64,000 bases of DNA. Source: Stenotrophomonas maltophilia (GTDB lineage: Bacteria > Pseudomonadota > Gammaproteobacteria > Xanthomonadales > Xanthomonadaceae). Positions 33,965 to 42,529 of the stretch are shown here, piece by piece (the stretch's first letter is position 1; each line of letters opens with the position of its first letter). The DNA is taken from NCBI GenBank assembly GCA_002435595.1, contig DJBL01000070.1:103222-167221 (forward strand). The letters run 5' to 3'. Under the pieces are notes generated by a model. It made no database searches, had not been told where the DNA came from, and saw only the letters and a program-made list of their open reading frames with translations. Both the position numbers and the translations under genes were made by a program.

Positions 33965-34546
33965 CTAGGCGATGCGGCGCAAGGGCACCGGCACCGCTGC
34001 GGGTGACAGGTGGGCCGCGGCACGCTCGGCAGCCAGCACGATCCGTGCCTGCAACGCGGCACTGCTGACCTGGTCGCCACTGAAATCGGCCGGCGTGGCG
34101 TACACACCGATCGGCAGCGTGTGCGCCTGCAGGAAGCTGAACAACGGGCGCAGCTGATGGTCGATCACCAGCGCGTGCCGCTCACTGCCGCCGGTGGCCG
34201 CCAGCAGCACCGGCACATCCACCAGCGCCTCCAGTCCGATGAAGTCCACCAGGTGCTTGAACAGGCCGGGATACGAGCCGCGGTACACCGGTGCTGCGGC
34301 AATCAGCAGGTCGGCCGCCTCGATCCGTTGCAGCGCCTGTTCGATGCGCGGCTCCACTTCCTCGCGGGTGAGCGCCTGCCCCAGCGAGCGCGCGATCGGC
34401 GCCAGTTCCACCAGCTGCACATCGATGTGCAACCGGTGCCGCAGCTGGTCCAGCAGTTGCCGTACCAGCAACAACGTGCGTGAGTTGGCCGAGCTGGTCG
34501 GCGAACCGATCAACGCGACCACGTTCAATGCAGAAGACATCGACAT
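33965..34546 (-). CDS. NADPH-dependent FMN reductase, MsuE/SsuE-like
   Basis: 193 aa. Flavodoxin-like reductase with ALIGSPTSSANSRTLLLVRQLLD (phosphate loop), APVYRGSYPGLFKHLVDFIG and LLAATGGSERHALVIDHQLRPLFSFL, as in SsuE/MsuE. Supplies reduced FMN to two-component monooxygenases, here the three LLM genes downstream. Its presence supports an organosulfur role for the cluster. The repeat block sits just upstream, between it and the TonB receptor gene. Confidence 0.9.
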   Translation of the reverse strand: MSMSSALNVVALIGSPTSSANSRTLLLVRQLLDQLRHRLHIDVQLVELAPIARSLGQALTREEVEPRIEQALQRIEAADLLIAAAPVYRGSYPGLFKHLVDFIGLEALVDVPVLLAATGGSERHALVIDHQLRPLFSFLQAHTLPIGVYATPADFSGDQVSSAALQARIVLAAERAAAHLSPAAVPVPLRRIA

Positions 34547-34553
34547 GCTCCCT

Positions 34554-34673
34554 GTAGAGCCGACCGTTGGTCGGCTACGGCTGCGGTAGAGCCGACCTGG
34601 TCGGCTGCGGTTGCGGTAGAGCCGACCGTTGGTCGGCTGCGGCCGCGGTAGTGCCGACCGTTGGTCGGCTGCG
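34554..34673. repeat. Four tandem GTAG-headed hairpin repeats (SMAG-type REP)
   Basis: Copies begin at GTAG 34554, 34586, 34616 and 34648, each about 25 bases: GTAG + AGCCGACC (GTT) GGTCGGCT + GC. The arms GCCGACC/GGTCGGC pair perfectly; spacing is 30-32 bases. This matches the SMAG elements described in Stenotrophomonas maltophilia (REP-like with 5' GTAG). They sit between the TonB receptor stop and the FMN reductase start, where hairpins may stabilise or attenuate the transcript. Confidence 0.85.
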
Positions 34674-34678
34674 TTTGC

Positions 34679-37276
34679 TCAGAACCGGTAGTTGATGCGC
34701 CCATACCAGAACGCGCCGATGGTGCTCAGCACATCGCCCGTGTCCCACGTGGTTTCGATGCTGGCCACGTCGGTGGCGCTGCGAGCGTACGCGGGCACCT
34801 TGCGGGTGCGCTTGTCGAACACGTTGTTGATGCCCAGCGCCGCGCTCCAGCCACCGCCCAGCTCGGCGCTGCCGGACAGGTTGGTGACCAGCACCGGCGG
34901 CTGCTTGTACTCCACCCCGTTGTTGAGGCGCTTGATCGGCCCGTAGTAGGTGACATCCACATTCGAGCGCCAGCGCCCATGTTGCCAGCCCAGCCCGGCC
35001 ACCTGCGTGTAGGACGGCGTGCGGAAACGCAGCGCGTACTCGCTCGACTTCGTCAGCAGGTTGATGTTGGGCAGCCCCTGCAGCACCGCGGGGATGTCGC
35101 GCACTTTCTGGATGGTGGTGCGGCCCACGTTGGCGGCGTAGCTCCAGCGCAGTTTGCCCCAGGCGGTTTCCTGGTTGGCTTCCACGGTCAGCTCCAGGCC
35201 CCGCGTACGGGTGTCGCCCACGTTGGTGAAGTAGCTGGCGTAGAACGCATCGCCCGGCAGGATGCTGATACCCGCCGTGCCCAGCAGGGCATCGATCGTG
35301 TTCTTCTGCGCGGCGCTCAGCACCGTGCCGCTGTTGTCGGTGATGCGCGCCGGGTCCTGCGCGTTGTAGCCGATCTGGCTGGACTGGCCGAGCTGGCCGC
35401 GGATGTCGATCTGGTAGGCATCCAGCGCCAGGTGGAACGCCGCGCTCGGGTCCCAGGTCACGCCCAGGCTGTAGTTGTCGGCTTTCTCCGGTTGCAGCGG
35501 CGTCGCCCCCAACGCCAGCGCAGCCGGCGAGGACACCTGCGCCACCAGCGTGGTGCCGCACGGGCAGCTGCCGGTGGCCTGGTAGTACTGCGCGCCCAGG
35601 CTGGGGGCGTGGAAGCCATTGCTCACCGTGGCGCGTACGCCGAACGCATCGGTCACATCAAAGCGCGTGGTCAGCCGCCCGGTCGATACGCTGCCGAAAT
35701 CGGAATGGTCCTCCCAGCGCGCCGCGGCATCCAGGTACCAGCGCGAAGTCACGTTGGTGGCCGCACCGATGTACACCGCCTTGCTGTTGCGCGTGGCCTC
35801 CACCGCATCGGCGGTGGAATACCCCACGAACGCGGCCGCGCCAAACCCGGTGTACGACTCCCACTGCCCGGCGCCCCGCTCATAGCGCTCGTGCTGGTAT
35901 TCCGCACCGGCGCTGATCTCCAGCGGCGAGGCAAACGCGCCCACGTCGACGCTTCGGCGCAGGTCCAGGTTGGCGATGCCCTGCTGGTAGTCCAGCTTGC
36001 CGTCGTAGAAATCGGTGGGCGCACCGGGGTAGGTCAGCGAGAAGTTGGCCGAGTGGCGCGTATAGGTGCGCACCGTGTTGCGATTGCCGGTCAGGCTGCC
36101 GTCGATGTCCCAGCCACCCCAATGGCCCTTGACCCCGGCGGTGCCGGTGTACTGCTTCTCCTTGGTCTCCAGGACCGGCAGGAAACCGTCGGGCCACACA
36201 TTCAGCACGCTCGGCGCCTTGTAGGTACCGAAGATCGTCGCCGGCAGCCGGAAGTTCTGGATCGCCTGCGCATCGCGGTCGCTGGCCGTGGCGGTGGCGT
36301 AGAACTGCGCGTTCTCGCCCAGGCCATGGCCCACGTTCACCGCCAGGGCGGTCAACGCGTACGAGGGCGAACTCAGGATGGTGTTGGCCTCGGGATTGCG
36401 CGTTGCCTCGGCCGGGTTGGGGGTGGTACCGGCCGGCAACCGGTTGTTCGGCCGCAGCGCCACCAGGTTGCCGTTGGCATCCACGGCGGGATAACTCAGG
36501 TAATCATCGATGTAGTGACGCGTGCGGATGGCGTGGTGTTGCCGGGTGTTCTCGCCGGACAGACTGATGAAGCCATCACGCCCCCACGGCAGCCCGATAT
36601 TGGCGCGCACGCTGGTGCGGGTGCCATCGCCATCGATGCTCTGCCCGCTTTCCACCGACACATCGCCGCCGTGTGCGTTCGACTTCAGGATCACGTTGAT
36701 TACCCCGGTGATCGCGTCCGAGCCATACAGCGCCGATGCGCCATCGCGCAGCACTTCGATATGGTCGATGGCCGCGACCGGAATCAACGCGAGGTCGGTC
36801 CAGGCGTGGCCCGGGTAGCCGCCGCCGTTGGCGCCGCTGACATAGGCACTGGCGTTGCGGCGCTTGCCGTTGACCAGCACCAGCGTGTACCCCGGCGACA
36901 GGTTGCGCAGCTGGTAGCCGCGGATCAGGCTTTCCTGGTCGCTCTGGTAGCCACCGATCTGGCTCAGCGACGGCAGGCTACGCTGCAGCGCTTCCAGCAG
37001 GTTGGCCTGCCCGGTGGACGCCAGGTCTTCGGCCGAAATCACATCGATGGGCGTGGAGCTGTTCTTGACCGTGCGGTTGCTGGTGCGCGAGCCGGTGACC
37101 ACCACGGCATCCAGCGTGGAGGCGGCGGCGGTACCGGCGGCCACCACCGACTCCGGCGGTGCATCCGGTCCGGCGGCGTGGGCAGCGCCTGCACCCAGTG
37201 CAAGCGCGATCAGGACAGACAGGGAGGTCAGCGTCGGCACGCGTGCCGCAGGCAGGGAGCGGAAGGCAGGAGGCAT
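34679..37276 (-). CDS. TonB-dependent outer-membrane receptor
   Basis: 865 aa. Signal peptide (LTSLSVLIALALGAGAAHA), then the TonB box region DAVVVTGSRTSN, a plug domain (STPIDVISAEDLASTGQANLLEALQRSLPSL, YTLVLVNGKRRNAS, IDHIEVLRDGASALYGSDAITGVINVILK), and a long beta-barrel ending with the terminal aromatic GRINYRF. Typical import receptor using proton-motive energy via TonB. As head of the leftward sulfur-type cluster it may bring a large or dilute organosulfur substrate across the outer membrane. Substrate unknown; the N-terminal STN signalling domain is absent. Confidence 0.93.
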   Translation of the reverse strand: MPPAFRSLPAARVPTLTSLSVLIALALGAGAAHAAGPDAPPESVVAAGTAAASTLDAVVVTGSRTSNRTVKNSSTPIDVISAEDLASTGQANLLEALQRSLPSLSQIGGYQSDQESLIRGYQLRNLSPGYTLVLVNGKRRNASAYVSGANGGGYPGHAWTDLALIPVAAIDHIEVLRDGASALYGSDAITGVINVILKSNAHGGDVSVESGQSIDGDGTRTSVRANIGLPWGRDGFISLSGENTRQHHAIRTRHYIDDYLSYPAVDANGNLVALRPNNRLPAGTTPNPAEATRNPEANTILSSPSYALTALAVNVGHGLGENAQFYATATASDRDAQAIQNFRLPATIFGTYKAPSVLNVWPDGFLPVLETKEKQYTGTAGVKGHWGGWDIDGSLTGNRNTVRTYTRHSANFSLTYPGAPTDFYDGKLDYQQGIANLDLRRSVDVGAFASPLEISAGAEYQHERYERGAGQWESYTGFGAAAFVGYSTADAVEATRNSKAVYIGAATNVTSRWYLDAAARWEDHSDFGSVSTGRLTTRFDVTDAFGVRATVSNGFHAPSLGAQYYQATGSCPCGTTLVAQVSSPAALALGATPLQPEKADNYSLGVTWDPSAAFHLALDAYQIDIRGQLGQSSQIGYNAQDPARITDNSGTVLSAAQKNTIDALLGTAGISILPGDAFYASYFTNVGDTRTRGLELTVEANQETAWGKLRWSYAANVGRTTIQKVRDIPAVLQGLPNINLLTKSSEYALRFRTPSYTQVAGLGWQHGRWRSNVDVTYYGPIKRLNNGVEYKQPPVLVTNLSGSAELGGGWSAALGINNVFDKRTRKVPAYARSATDVASIETTWDTGDVLSTIGAFWYGRINYRF

Positions 37277-37652
37277 GGGGACTCTTGAAGGAAGGAGGGC
37301 GGTCAGGTCCGCGACGGTGCGTCGCAGGGCATCAGCTGGCGTTGGGCGCAGCGCACCGGCAACATCGCGACAGAGAGGGGAGGAACATTTCGCGGCCTGA
37401 TCGGAAACAGGCCTCCATTCAAGGGCCTGCGCGCAGCGCGCAACAGTCGTTCACGCGCCACCCACCCGCAACATCGCGCCATGCACATGCCCGTTCGGCA
37501 TGACCTTAGACGCCTACCCCCGCGCACATGCCGCGCGTGGATGCCCCATCGTCGGGCATCGATGCGCGACACCGGCGGCCATATATCCCGATGTCATGAC
37601 GTCATTAGCGCCCCGCCCTGCGTGGCCGCGCCCACCCCGCTAGCATCAAACG
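37277..37652. other. Intergenic region between TonB receptor and GlxA-type regulator
   Basis: A 376-base stretch between divergently transcribed genes. It must contain both promoters. I see no convincing open reading frame, hairpin terminator or clear operator; short ATAT- and TGACATT-like spots near 37580-37610 could be promoter elements for the regulator gene but are not conclusive. Confidence 0.5.
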
Positions 37653-38651
37653 ATGCCCTCCCCCCACGACCCGCACACACCGCCCACCGTCGCCATTGCG
37701 GCCTGCCACGGCCAGGGCCTGTTCGAGTTCGGCTGCGCCGTCGGCCTGTTCGCGCCCATCCGCCCCGAGTTGGACGTGGCCTGGTACACCACCCAGGTGT
37801 GCGCCGCCGAACCCGGACCCCTGCGCATGCTCGGCGGCACCCACGTGCAGCTGCCTTACGGCCTGGAGGCGCTGGACCACGCCGACACCATCGTGGTGCC
37901 CGGCTGGCGTGATCCGGCCGAGCGCCCACCGCAGCCATTGCTGGATGCGCTCACCCGCGCCCACCAGCGCGGCGCACGCATCACCTCGATCTGTTCGGGT
38001 GCCTTCGTGTTGGCGTGGGCCGGCCTGCTCGACGGCCGCAGCGCCACCACCCACTGGCGGCTCACCGACACCCTCGCCCGCGAGTTCCCCAACGTGCGGG
38101 TGCGCGAGAACGCGCTGTACGTCGACGAGGGCAGCATCATCACCTCGGCCGGTTCGGCCACCGGCATGGACATGATGCTGCACCTGGTGCGCAAGGATTA
38201 CGGCGCGCGCGTGGCCAACCTGGTGGCCGAGCGGCTGGTGCTGGCGCCGTGGCGGGACGCCGAGCGCAGCCAGCGTGTGGTGCGCTCGATACCGGTGGGT
38301 GAACCCACCCGGCTGGCCCGGCTGATGGAATGGCTGCGCCGCAACCTGCGCGAGGAACACTCGCTCAAGAGCCTGTCCGAGCAGGCCGCACTCAGCCAGC
38401 GCACGCTGCAGCGGCAGTTCCTCGACGCGACCGGGTTGTCACCGATCGACTGGCTGATCCGCGAACGCGTGGCTTACGCGCGCGAACTGCTGGAAACCAC
38501 CGACCGCCCGCTGCACTGGGTGGCCGAACAGGCCGGGTTTGGCTCGCAGGAATCGTTCCGGCGGCATTTTCGCGGGCAGACCGCGCTCAGCCCGGCGACG
38601 TACCGCGACCGGCACCGGGAAGCCGCCACGGCGCGCGGGCCTGGCTGCTGA
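37653..38651 (+). CDS. GlxA-type transcriptional regulator (DJ-1/PfpI domain + AraC HTH)
   Basis: 332 aa. N-terminal DJ-1/PfpI-like domain with the cysteine position in ARITSICSGAFVLAWAGLLDGRSATTHW, and SIITSAGSATGMDMMLHLVRKDYG, typical of the GlxA/FtrA regulators; C-terminal AraC-type double helix-turn-helix (LKSLSEQAALSQRTLQRQFLDATGLSPIDWLIRERVAYARELLETTDRPLHWVAEQAGFGSQESFRRHF). Such regulators often sense nitrogen compounds or formaldehyde-like stress. A fragment of the same type of gene appears at 40810-40872. Divergent from the sulfur-type cluster, so it might regulate it, but this is not shown. Confidence 0.92.
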   Translation: MPSPHDPHTPPTVAIAACHGQGLFEFGCAVGLFAPIRPELDVAWYTTQVCAAEPGPLRMLGGTHVQLPYGLEALDHADTIVVPGWRDPAERPPQPLLDALTRAHQRGARITSICSGAFVLAWAGLLDGRSATTHWRLTDTLAREFPNVRVRENALYVDEGSIITSAGSATGMDMMLHLVRKDYGARVANLVAERLVLAPWRDAERSQRVVRSIPVGEPTRLARLMEWLRRNLREEHSLKSLSEQAALSQRTLQRQFLDATGLSPIDWLIRERVAYARELLETTDRPLHWVAEQAGFGSQESFRRHFRGQTALSPATYRDRHREAATARGPGC

Positions 38652-38663
38652 CCGGCGGCTGCC

Positions 38664-39179
38664 TTATCCGGCACGCTGCAACTGGCCTGTGCCGCGCGAC
38701 TGTGCCCGGATATGCCAGCACTGCAGCGCGAAGCCGATCACGAACAGCACCAGCCACACCAGCAGCGTGCCCTGCACCACCGGCGCCAACGGTGCCTGCG
38801 CCAGCGGGTGTGCGGGAGGCAGGCGGGTCAGCGTTTCATTGGTGCCCGGCACCAGCGACAGCAGGAACGTGAAAGACAGCGCAAAGGTGGCCAGGTAGGG
38901 CCTGAGCCGGCCCAGGAAGCCCAGCCGAGGCACCAGCACCCCACCGAAGGCGATCAGCAGGATGACGACGCCAAAGGCGTGCCCGGGATTGAGGCCGCCC
39001 GTGCTGGAGACGGTGAACGAGGTGACCACCGACAGCACCAGACCCAGCAGATACACCTTGCCCGAGCGCGTGGCCGGGTCGATGGCGCGATGCCGGATGA
39101 AGCCGTAGATGCCGGCGACCAGGGGAACCAGGCTGAGCGCCGTATGGAGGACGCCGAGGTGCGAAAGCGGATGACTCAT
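38664..39179 (-). CDS. Integral membrane protein under TetR control
   Basis: 171 aa; the ATG at 39179 follows TGAGGC. Five hydrophobic segments (HTALSLVPLVAGIYGFI, VYLLGLVLSVVTSFTV, AFGVVILLIAFGGVLV, YLATFALSFTFLLSLV, GTLLVWLVLFVIGFAL). The histidine-bearing N-terminus and helix arrangement resemble DUF2306-type small membrane proteins. Convergent with the GlxA gene. A perfect 12-bp palindrome shared with the tetR upstream region lies about 70 bases before the start, so it is the likely TetR target. Function unknown. Confidence 0.75.
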   Translation of the reverse strand: MSHPLSHLGVLHTALSLVPLVAGIYGFIRHRAIDPATRSGKVYLLGLVLSVVTSFTVSSTGGLNPGHAFGVVILLIAFGGVLVPRLGFLGRLRPYLATFALSFTFLLSLVPGTNETLTRLPPAHPLAQAPLAPVVQGTLLVWLVLFVIGFALQCWHIRAQSRGTGQLQRAG

Positions 39180-39246
39180 GGAAAGCCTCAGGAGGTAGGT
39201 GGCTGTGGGTGCTGCCGGGCAATCGGGAACATCGCAGGAACGAAAA

Positions 39247-39258
39247 CCTACTAGTAGG
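39247..39258. promoter_or_regulatory. TetR operator copy 1 (upstream of the membrane gene)
   Basis: CCTACTAGTAGG, a perfect palindrome. The identical 12-mer recurs directly upstream of the adjacent tetR gene (39913-39924), and both continue with TAG. A TetR-type dimer is expected to bind such a site. Confidence 0.8.
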
Positions 39259-39316
39259 TAGGTAGGTGAGACAAATAAAAGGGAACGACACGAAATGCGT
39301 CGCTCCCCGCTGAAAA

Positions 39317-39904
39317 TCAGGCTGTCTTGACCAGCCGGGCTATCGAAAGCTGGCCCAGCGTATGGAAGGTATGCGGATCGCCGAAGCCACGCGCGGCCAG
39401 CATCGCCCCATGCACCGAGGCCATGAAGGCCCGGGCCTCGTCGGCGGCCGGACCCTGCAGGCAAAGCTGCCCGGTGGCGGCCCCCTTCTGCAGCACGGCG
39501 GTCAGCCAGGACGTGAGGTCATCGAAGTGCCCCCGCACCTCCTCCACGATCTGCGCCGGCAGCAGCGGCAGCTCGGCGGCAAGCATGGCGCAGATGCAGA
39601 ACGAGGAAGTGCCGCCGCGGATGCAGGTGGACCAGTAATCCACATACGCGTTGAGCTCTTTCAGCGGGTCGTCCAGCTGGCGGTCCAGCACGGCCAGACC
39701 CTCGCGCGCCTCGGCGCGATACAGCGCCACCACCACCTGCACCAGCTCGGCCTTGCTGGGGAAATGATGGTGGATGCTGGCCTTGCTGATGTTCACCCGC
39801 ACGGCGATGTCAGCGTAGCTGAAACCGTTGTAGCCGCCCGTCTCCAGCAGGGTGCGGGCGTGGCTGACGATTTCGGCGGCTTTGGGGGAGAGTGCGTCTT
39901 TCAT
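39317..39904 (-). CDS. TetR/AcrR family transcriptional regulator
   Basis: 195 aa. N-terminal helix-turn-helix GGYNGFSYADIAVRVNISKASIHHHFPSKAELVQVVVALY matches TetR HTH (with the classic xxHHHF/YFxSK end). The C-terminal ligand domain contains CICAMLAAELPLLPAQIVEEV, typical of the TetR_C_6-like or AefR/NemR-type subgroup. A 12-bp palindrome starts eight bases before the ATG, so it is very likely autorepressed; the downstream membrane gene has the same site. Inducer unknown. Confidence 0.93.
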   Translation of the reverse strand: MKDALSPKAAEIVSHARTLLETGGYNGFSYADIAVRVNISKASIHHHFPSKAELVQVVVALYRAEAREGLAVLDRQLDDPLKELNAYVDYWSTCIRGGTSSFCICAMLAAELPLLPAQIVEEVRGHFDDLTSWLTAVLQKGAATGQLCLQGPAADEARAFMASVHGAMLAARGFGDPHTFHTLGQLSIARLVKTA

Positions 39905-39912
39905 GGAGCCAC

Positions 39913-39924
39913 CCTACTAGTAGG
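39913..39924. promoter_or_regulatory. TetR operator copy 2 (upstream of tetR itself)
   Basis: Same perfect palindrome CCTACTAGTAGG as at 39247, followed by TAGATATG. It begins eight bases before the tetR start codon, in position to block transcription or translation initiation. Confidence 0.8.
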
Positions 39925-40104
39925 TAGATATGCAGTCAAGGGGCCGCTGACATCCAGACAGGCCGTCGGTGTCGCACGGTCCTGGCGCAGACGATTCCGG
40001 GTCCTGTCGACCTGCGCGGGATACGCCCCACTGGAGCAGGCGACCACGCGGCAACGCCTTCGCAGAGCGGTATCGATCCGCTGCGGCCGAGCTCCCCACG
40101 CCGC

Positions 40105-40743
40105 CTACGTCATTGCACCTACTGTCGGCTGGAACCCATCGCTGTGGAGCTCCCCGAGCCGGAACAGGTCGCCCGAATCGAAGCCCACGACCACGCCCAC
40201 CGGCTCCACCGCACCCAGCAGCTGATGGATGCTTCCATCCAGCGAAGCGCGGAGCAGCAACGTTGCGAACGACAACGCAAACACTATGTGGCCGGGCGTG
40301 CCCAGTCCGGTAACCTCGTGCTCGTTGCAGATCACGCCGGCCGCTTTCAAGGTCGCCGAGCCGAGGTAGGCCTTGTCGGGATAGTGGCTGGGGTTGCGCC
40401 ACAACCACTCGCAGGCCTTGTCCTCCGGTTCGTAGTGACTCAACAGACCGAAATACACGTCCGCGAATTCCACCCCGTCGCGGGTGGCACGTTCGCCAAG
40501 CCCGAAATAGATCGCGCGCACCGGGAAGGGGCACGGTGCCCGCCGCAGCACGCGGGTGAGCCACTTGCCCAGGCCGGCACTCTCAACCGAACAATCAAGT
40601 TTCGCCAGCGCCGCCCAGGACGGGTGCGGGATGCGCTGGTCGCCCCAGGCCAACAGCGTCTGCATGGACTGGCCGACGTCCGTCGAGGCGCGCGCTTCAG
40701 CAGCCAACAGGCGGTAGAAGGCGTTGTAATCCAGCTCTGACAT
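40105..40743 (-). CDS. Hypothetical protein, 212 aa
   Basis: Starts MSELDYNAFYRLLAAEARAS. No recognised domain. Notable segments: PVRAIYFGLGERATRDGVEFADVYFGLLSHYEPEDKACEWLWRNPSHYPDKAYLGSATLKA, and near the C-terminus LGAVEPVGVVVGFDSGDLFRLGELHSDGF. It is soluble, with a mixed alpha/beta look; size and composition are compatible with an immunity-type protein, but there is no toxin gene next to it and I do not claim this. Upstream lie a regulator gene fragment and a dehydrogenase gene. Confidence 0.65.
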   Translation of the reverse strand: MSELDYNAFYRLLAAEARASTDVGQSMQTLLAWGDQRIPHPSWAALAKLDCSVESAGLGKWLTRVLRRAPCPFPVRAIYFGLGERATRDGVEFADVYFGLLSHYEPEDKACEWLWRNPSHYPDKAYLGSATLKAAGVICNEHEVTGLGTPGHIVFALSFATLLLRASLDGSIHQLLGAVEPVGVVVGFDSGDLFRLGELHSDGFQPTVGAMT

Positions 40744-40809
40744 CGTGCTTCCTTGCGGGTACGGGTGGAACCGCGAACTGTAGCGCCTGACGGCGGAATT
40801 CGATAAGGC

Positions 40810-40872
40810 GGCATCGTCACCCAGGCCGGTTCGGCCACCGGCATGGGCATGATGCTGCGCCTGATGCGTGGA
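40810..40872 (+). pseudogene. Fragment of a GlxA-type regulator gene
   Basis: In frame it reads GIVTQAGSATGMGMMLRLMRG, matching SIITSAGSATGMDMMLHLVRK of the complete regulator (codons near 38137-38196). Roughly 50 of 60 bases are identical. There is no start codon and the match stops after about 20 codons, so it is a remnant of a second, lost regulator gene or a local duplication. Confidence 0.7.
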
Positions 40873-40938
40873 TTCCGCCGCACGGGTAGCAAACCCGATG
40901 GCGCTGCCGATGCTGTAGCGGCCGGCACAGCTGGCCAG

Positions 40939-41721
40939 TTAGCGAGCTGTCCAGCCACCATCCATCGGAAGTGCTGTGCCGGTAATCTGAGCAGCGGCGT
41001 CCGAGGCCAGGAAGACCACCATTTCCCCGAGCTGCTCGGGCGTCACAAACTGCAGCGAGGGCTGTTTTTCGGCCAGTAATGCGCGCGCGGCGGACTCCTT
41101 ATCCGCTCCCTCCCGTTCCGCCAACGCGGTGATCTGCTGCTCGACCAGCGGCGTTCGCACCCAACCGGGGCAGATGGCATTGGCCGTTATGCCCGTGCCC
41201 GCGTTCTCCAGTGCCGTTACTTTGGTGAATCCCACCACGCCATGTTTCGCCGCCACATAAGCAGACTTGTTCACCGACGCAACCAGTCCATGCACCGACG
41301 CGATGTTGACCACGCGGCCGGATCCTTGCTGCTTCATGTGGGGCAAGGCGGCCGCTGTTGCATGGAACACCGCCGATAGATTCAGCGCGAGGATCGCATC
41401 CCACTTCTCGACCGGGAATTCCTCGATCGACGCGGTGTGCTGGATGCCCGCATTGTTCACCAGGATGTCGATGCGCCCCATCTTCTCGACGGCATGGGCG
41501 ATCATTTCCCGCACCGCCTCACCACGGGAAAGGTCGGCGCCATCATGGGCCACGCGTACGCCAAACTCGGTCGCCAGGCGGGAACGGATGCGTTCGATCT
41601 CCGCGGCATCGCCAAAGCCATTCAGCACGATGTCAGCGCCTTGCCGCGCGAGCGCAGTGGCAATACCAAGACCGATACCGCTGGTGGAGCCAGTAACCAC
41701 CGCGACTTTTCCAGTGAACAT
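40939..41721 (-). CDS. bdhA: D-3-hydroxybutyrate dehydrogenase (SDR)
   Basis: 260 aa. Interconverts 3-hydroxybutyrate and acetoacetate with NAD. SDR motifs: VVTGSTSGIGLGIA, NNAGIQHTASIEEFPVEKWDAILALNLSAVFH, catalytic Ser in VVNIASVHG, YVAAKHG, and ANAICPGWVRTPLVEQQI. EKQPSLQFVTPEQLGEMVVFL is a signature of 3-hydroxybutyrate dehydrogenases. The start ATG is set by the conserved MFTGKVAVVTG N-terminus. Stands alone. Confidence 0.9.
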   Translation of the reverse strand: MFTGKVAVVTGSTSGIGLGIATALARQGADIVLNGFGDAAEIERIRSRLATEFGVRVAHDGADLSRGEAVREMIAHAVEKMGRIDILVNNAGIQHTASIEEFPVEKWDAILALNLSAVFHATAAALPHMKQQGSGRVVNIASVHGLVASVNKSAYVAAKHGVVGFTKVTALENAGTGITANAICPGWVRTPLVEQQITALAEREGADKESAARALLAEKQPSLQFVTPEQLGEMVVFLASDAAAQITGTALPMDGGWTAR

Positions 41722-41910
41722 GGGCGAGATTCCATCGGGCGTAGGCGGTCAGTGTAGCGGCCGGCAAGCCCATCAGCGCATGCCCCACCCTGGTCTCTTG
41801 CCCCCGTCGGCAATGAAGGCCTCCGGGATAACGCGCCTCACCAACTGGCGGAGATCCCGCGCAGTTCGCGCGGAATCCTCCGCAAGCACATGCGCTCAGA
41901 ACGAACCGGC

Positions 41911-42415
41911 TTATTTCAACCGCTCAACCAACCGCTGCCCCACCTCCAACGCCGAAGCCGGGTTCTGCCCGGTAATCAGCTCGCGGTCCACCACCACATG
42001 GCTCGTCCACGGGGTGGTGTTGCTGCTGAACCTTGCACCCGCCCGCTGCAGCGCGGTCTGCGGGTAGAACTTCATTTCACCGCCGTCCAACAGTGGCTTG
42101 GCCTGCTCTTCTTCCTGGTTGCTGATCACGGTCATCTGGTAGCCGCTGTAGATCCACTTCGGCGTGGCCTGCATCGCACCGGCCTCCAGCGTCGCCGCGA
42201 AACCCGCAGCATCCGGCAGCGTGGACAGCAGCGCGATCGGCCCATGGCAGACCAGCGCGGTGGTCTTGTTGCGCTGGTGGAAATCGGCCAGCAACCGACC
42301 CAGCGCCGGGCTCTTCAGCAGGTCCTGCATCGGCGCGTGGCCACCGGGAATGTAGACCGCATCGAACTGCGCATAACCCTGCTGCTCGACGCGCGCTAGG
42401 CTGACTACGTGACCG
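41911..42415 (-). pseudogene. DJ-1/PfpI (type 1 glutamine amidotransferase) gene, 5' truncated
   Basis: The frame reads RVEQQGYAQFDAVYIPGGHAPMQDL then KTTALVCHGPIALLSTLP, which are the middle and nucleophile (Cys in VCHGP) parts of Hsp31/DJ-1-like proteins. The usual first ~85 residues are missing: upstream of 42390 the frame has no start codon and soon meets a stop (TGA near 42424). An internal ATG at 42330 could still give a 139-residue product, starting after the oxyanion loop. The break lies at the edge of the defence island, so the island insertion, or an associated deletion, probably removed the 5' end. Confidence 0.75.
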
Positions 42416-42529
42416 CTCGATGGTCAAAGAGTCCGGTGATAGTTGGCTTTAGTGGCGCCATAAACGCGAAACTTTGTGTTGCACGGGTGTGCCAATGAGA
42501 TTCAGGCCCACAGCGACCACGAAGCAAAA

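Noticed and set aside
34554..34673. Possible CRISPR array
   Set aside because: Repeats are palindromic 25-mers with only 5-8 base spacers and a GTAG head; these are REP/SMAG hairpins, and no cas genes are present.
42077..42427. 116-codon minus-strand frame with an ATG at the island edge
   Set aside because: It runs out of frame with the DJ-1/PfpI coding sequence, which carries the real motifs.
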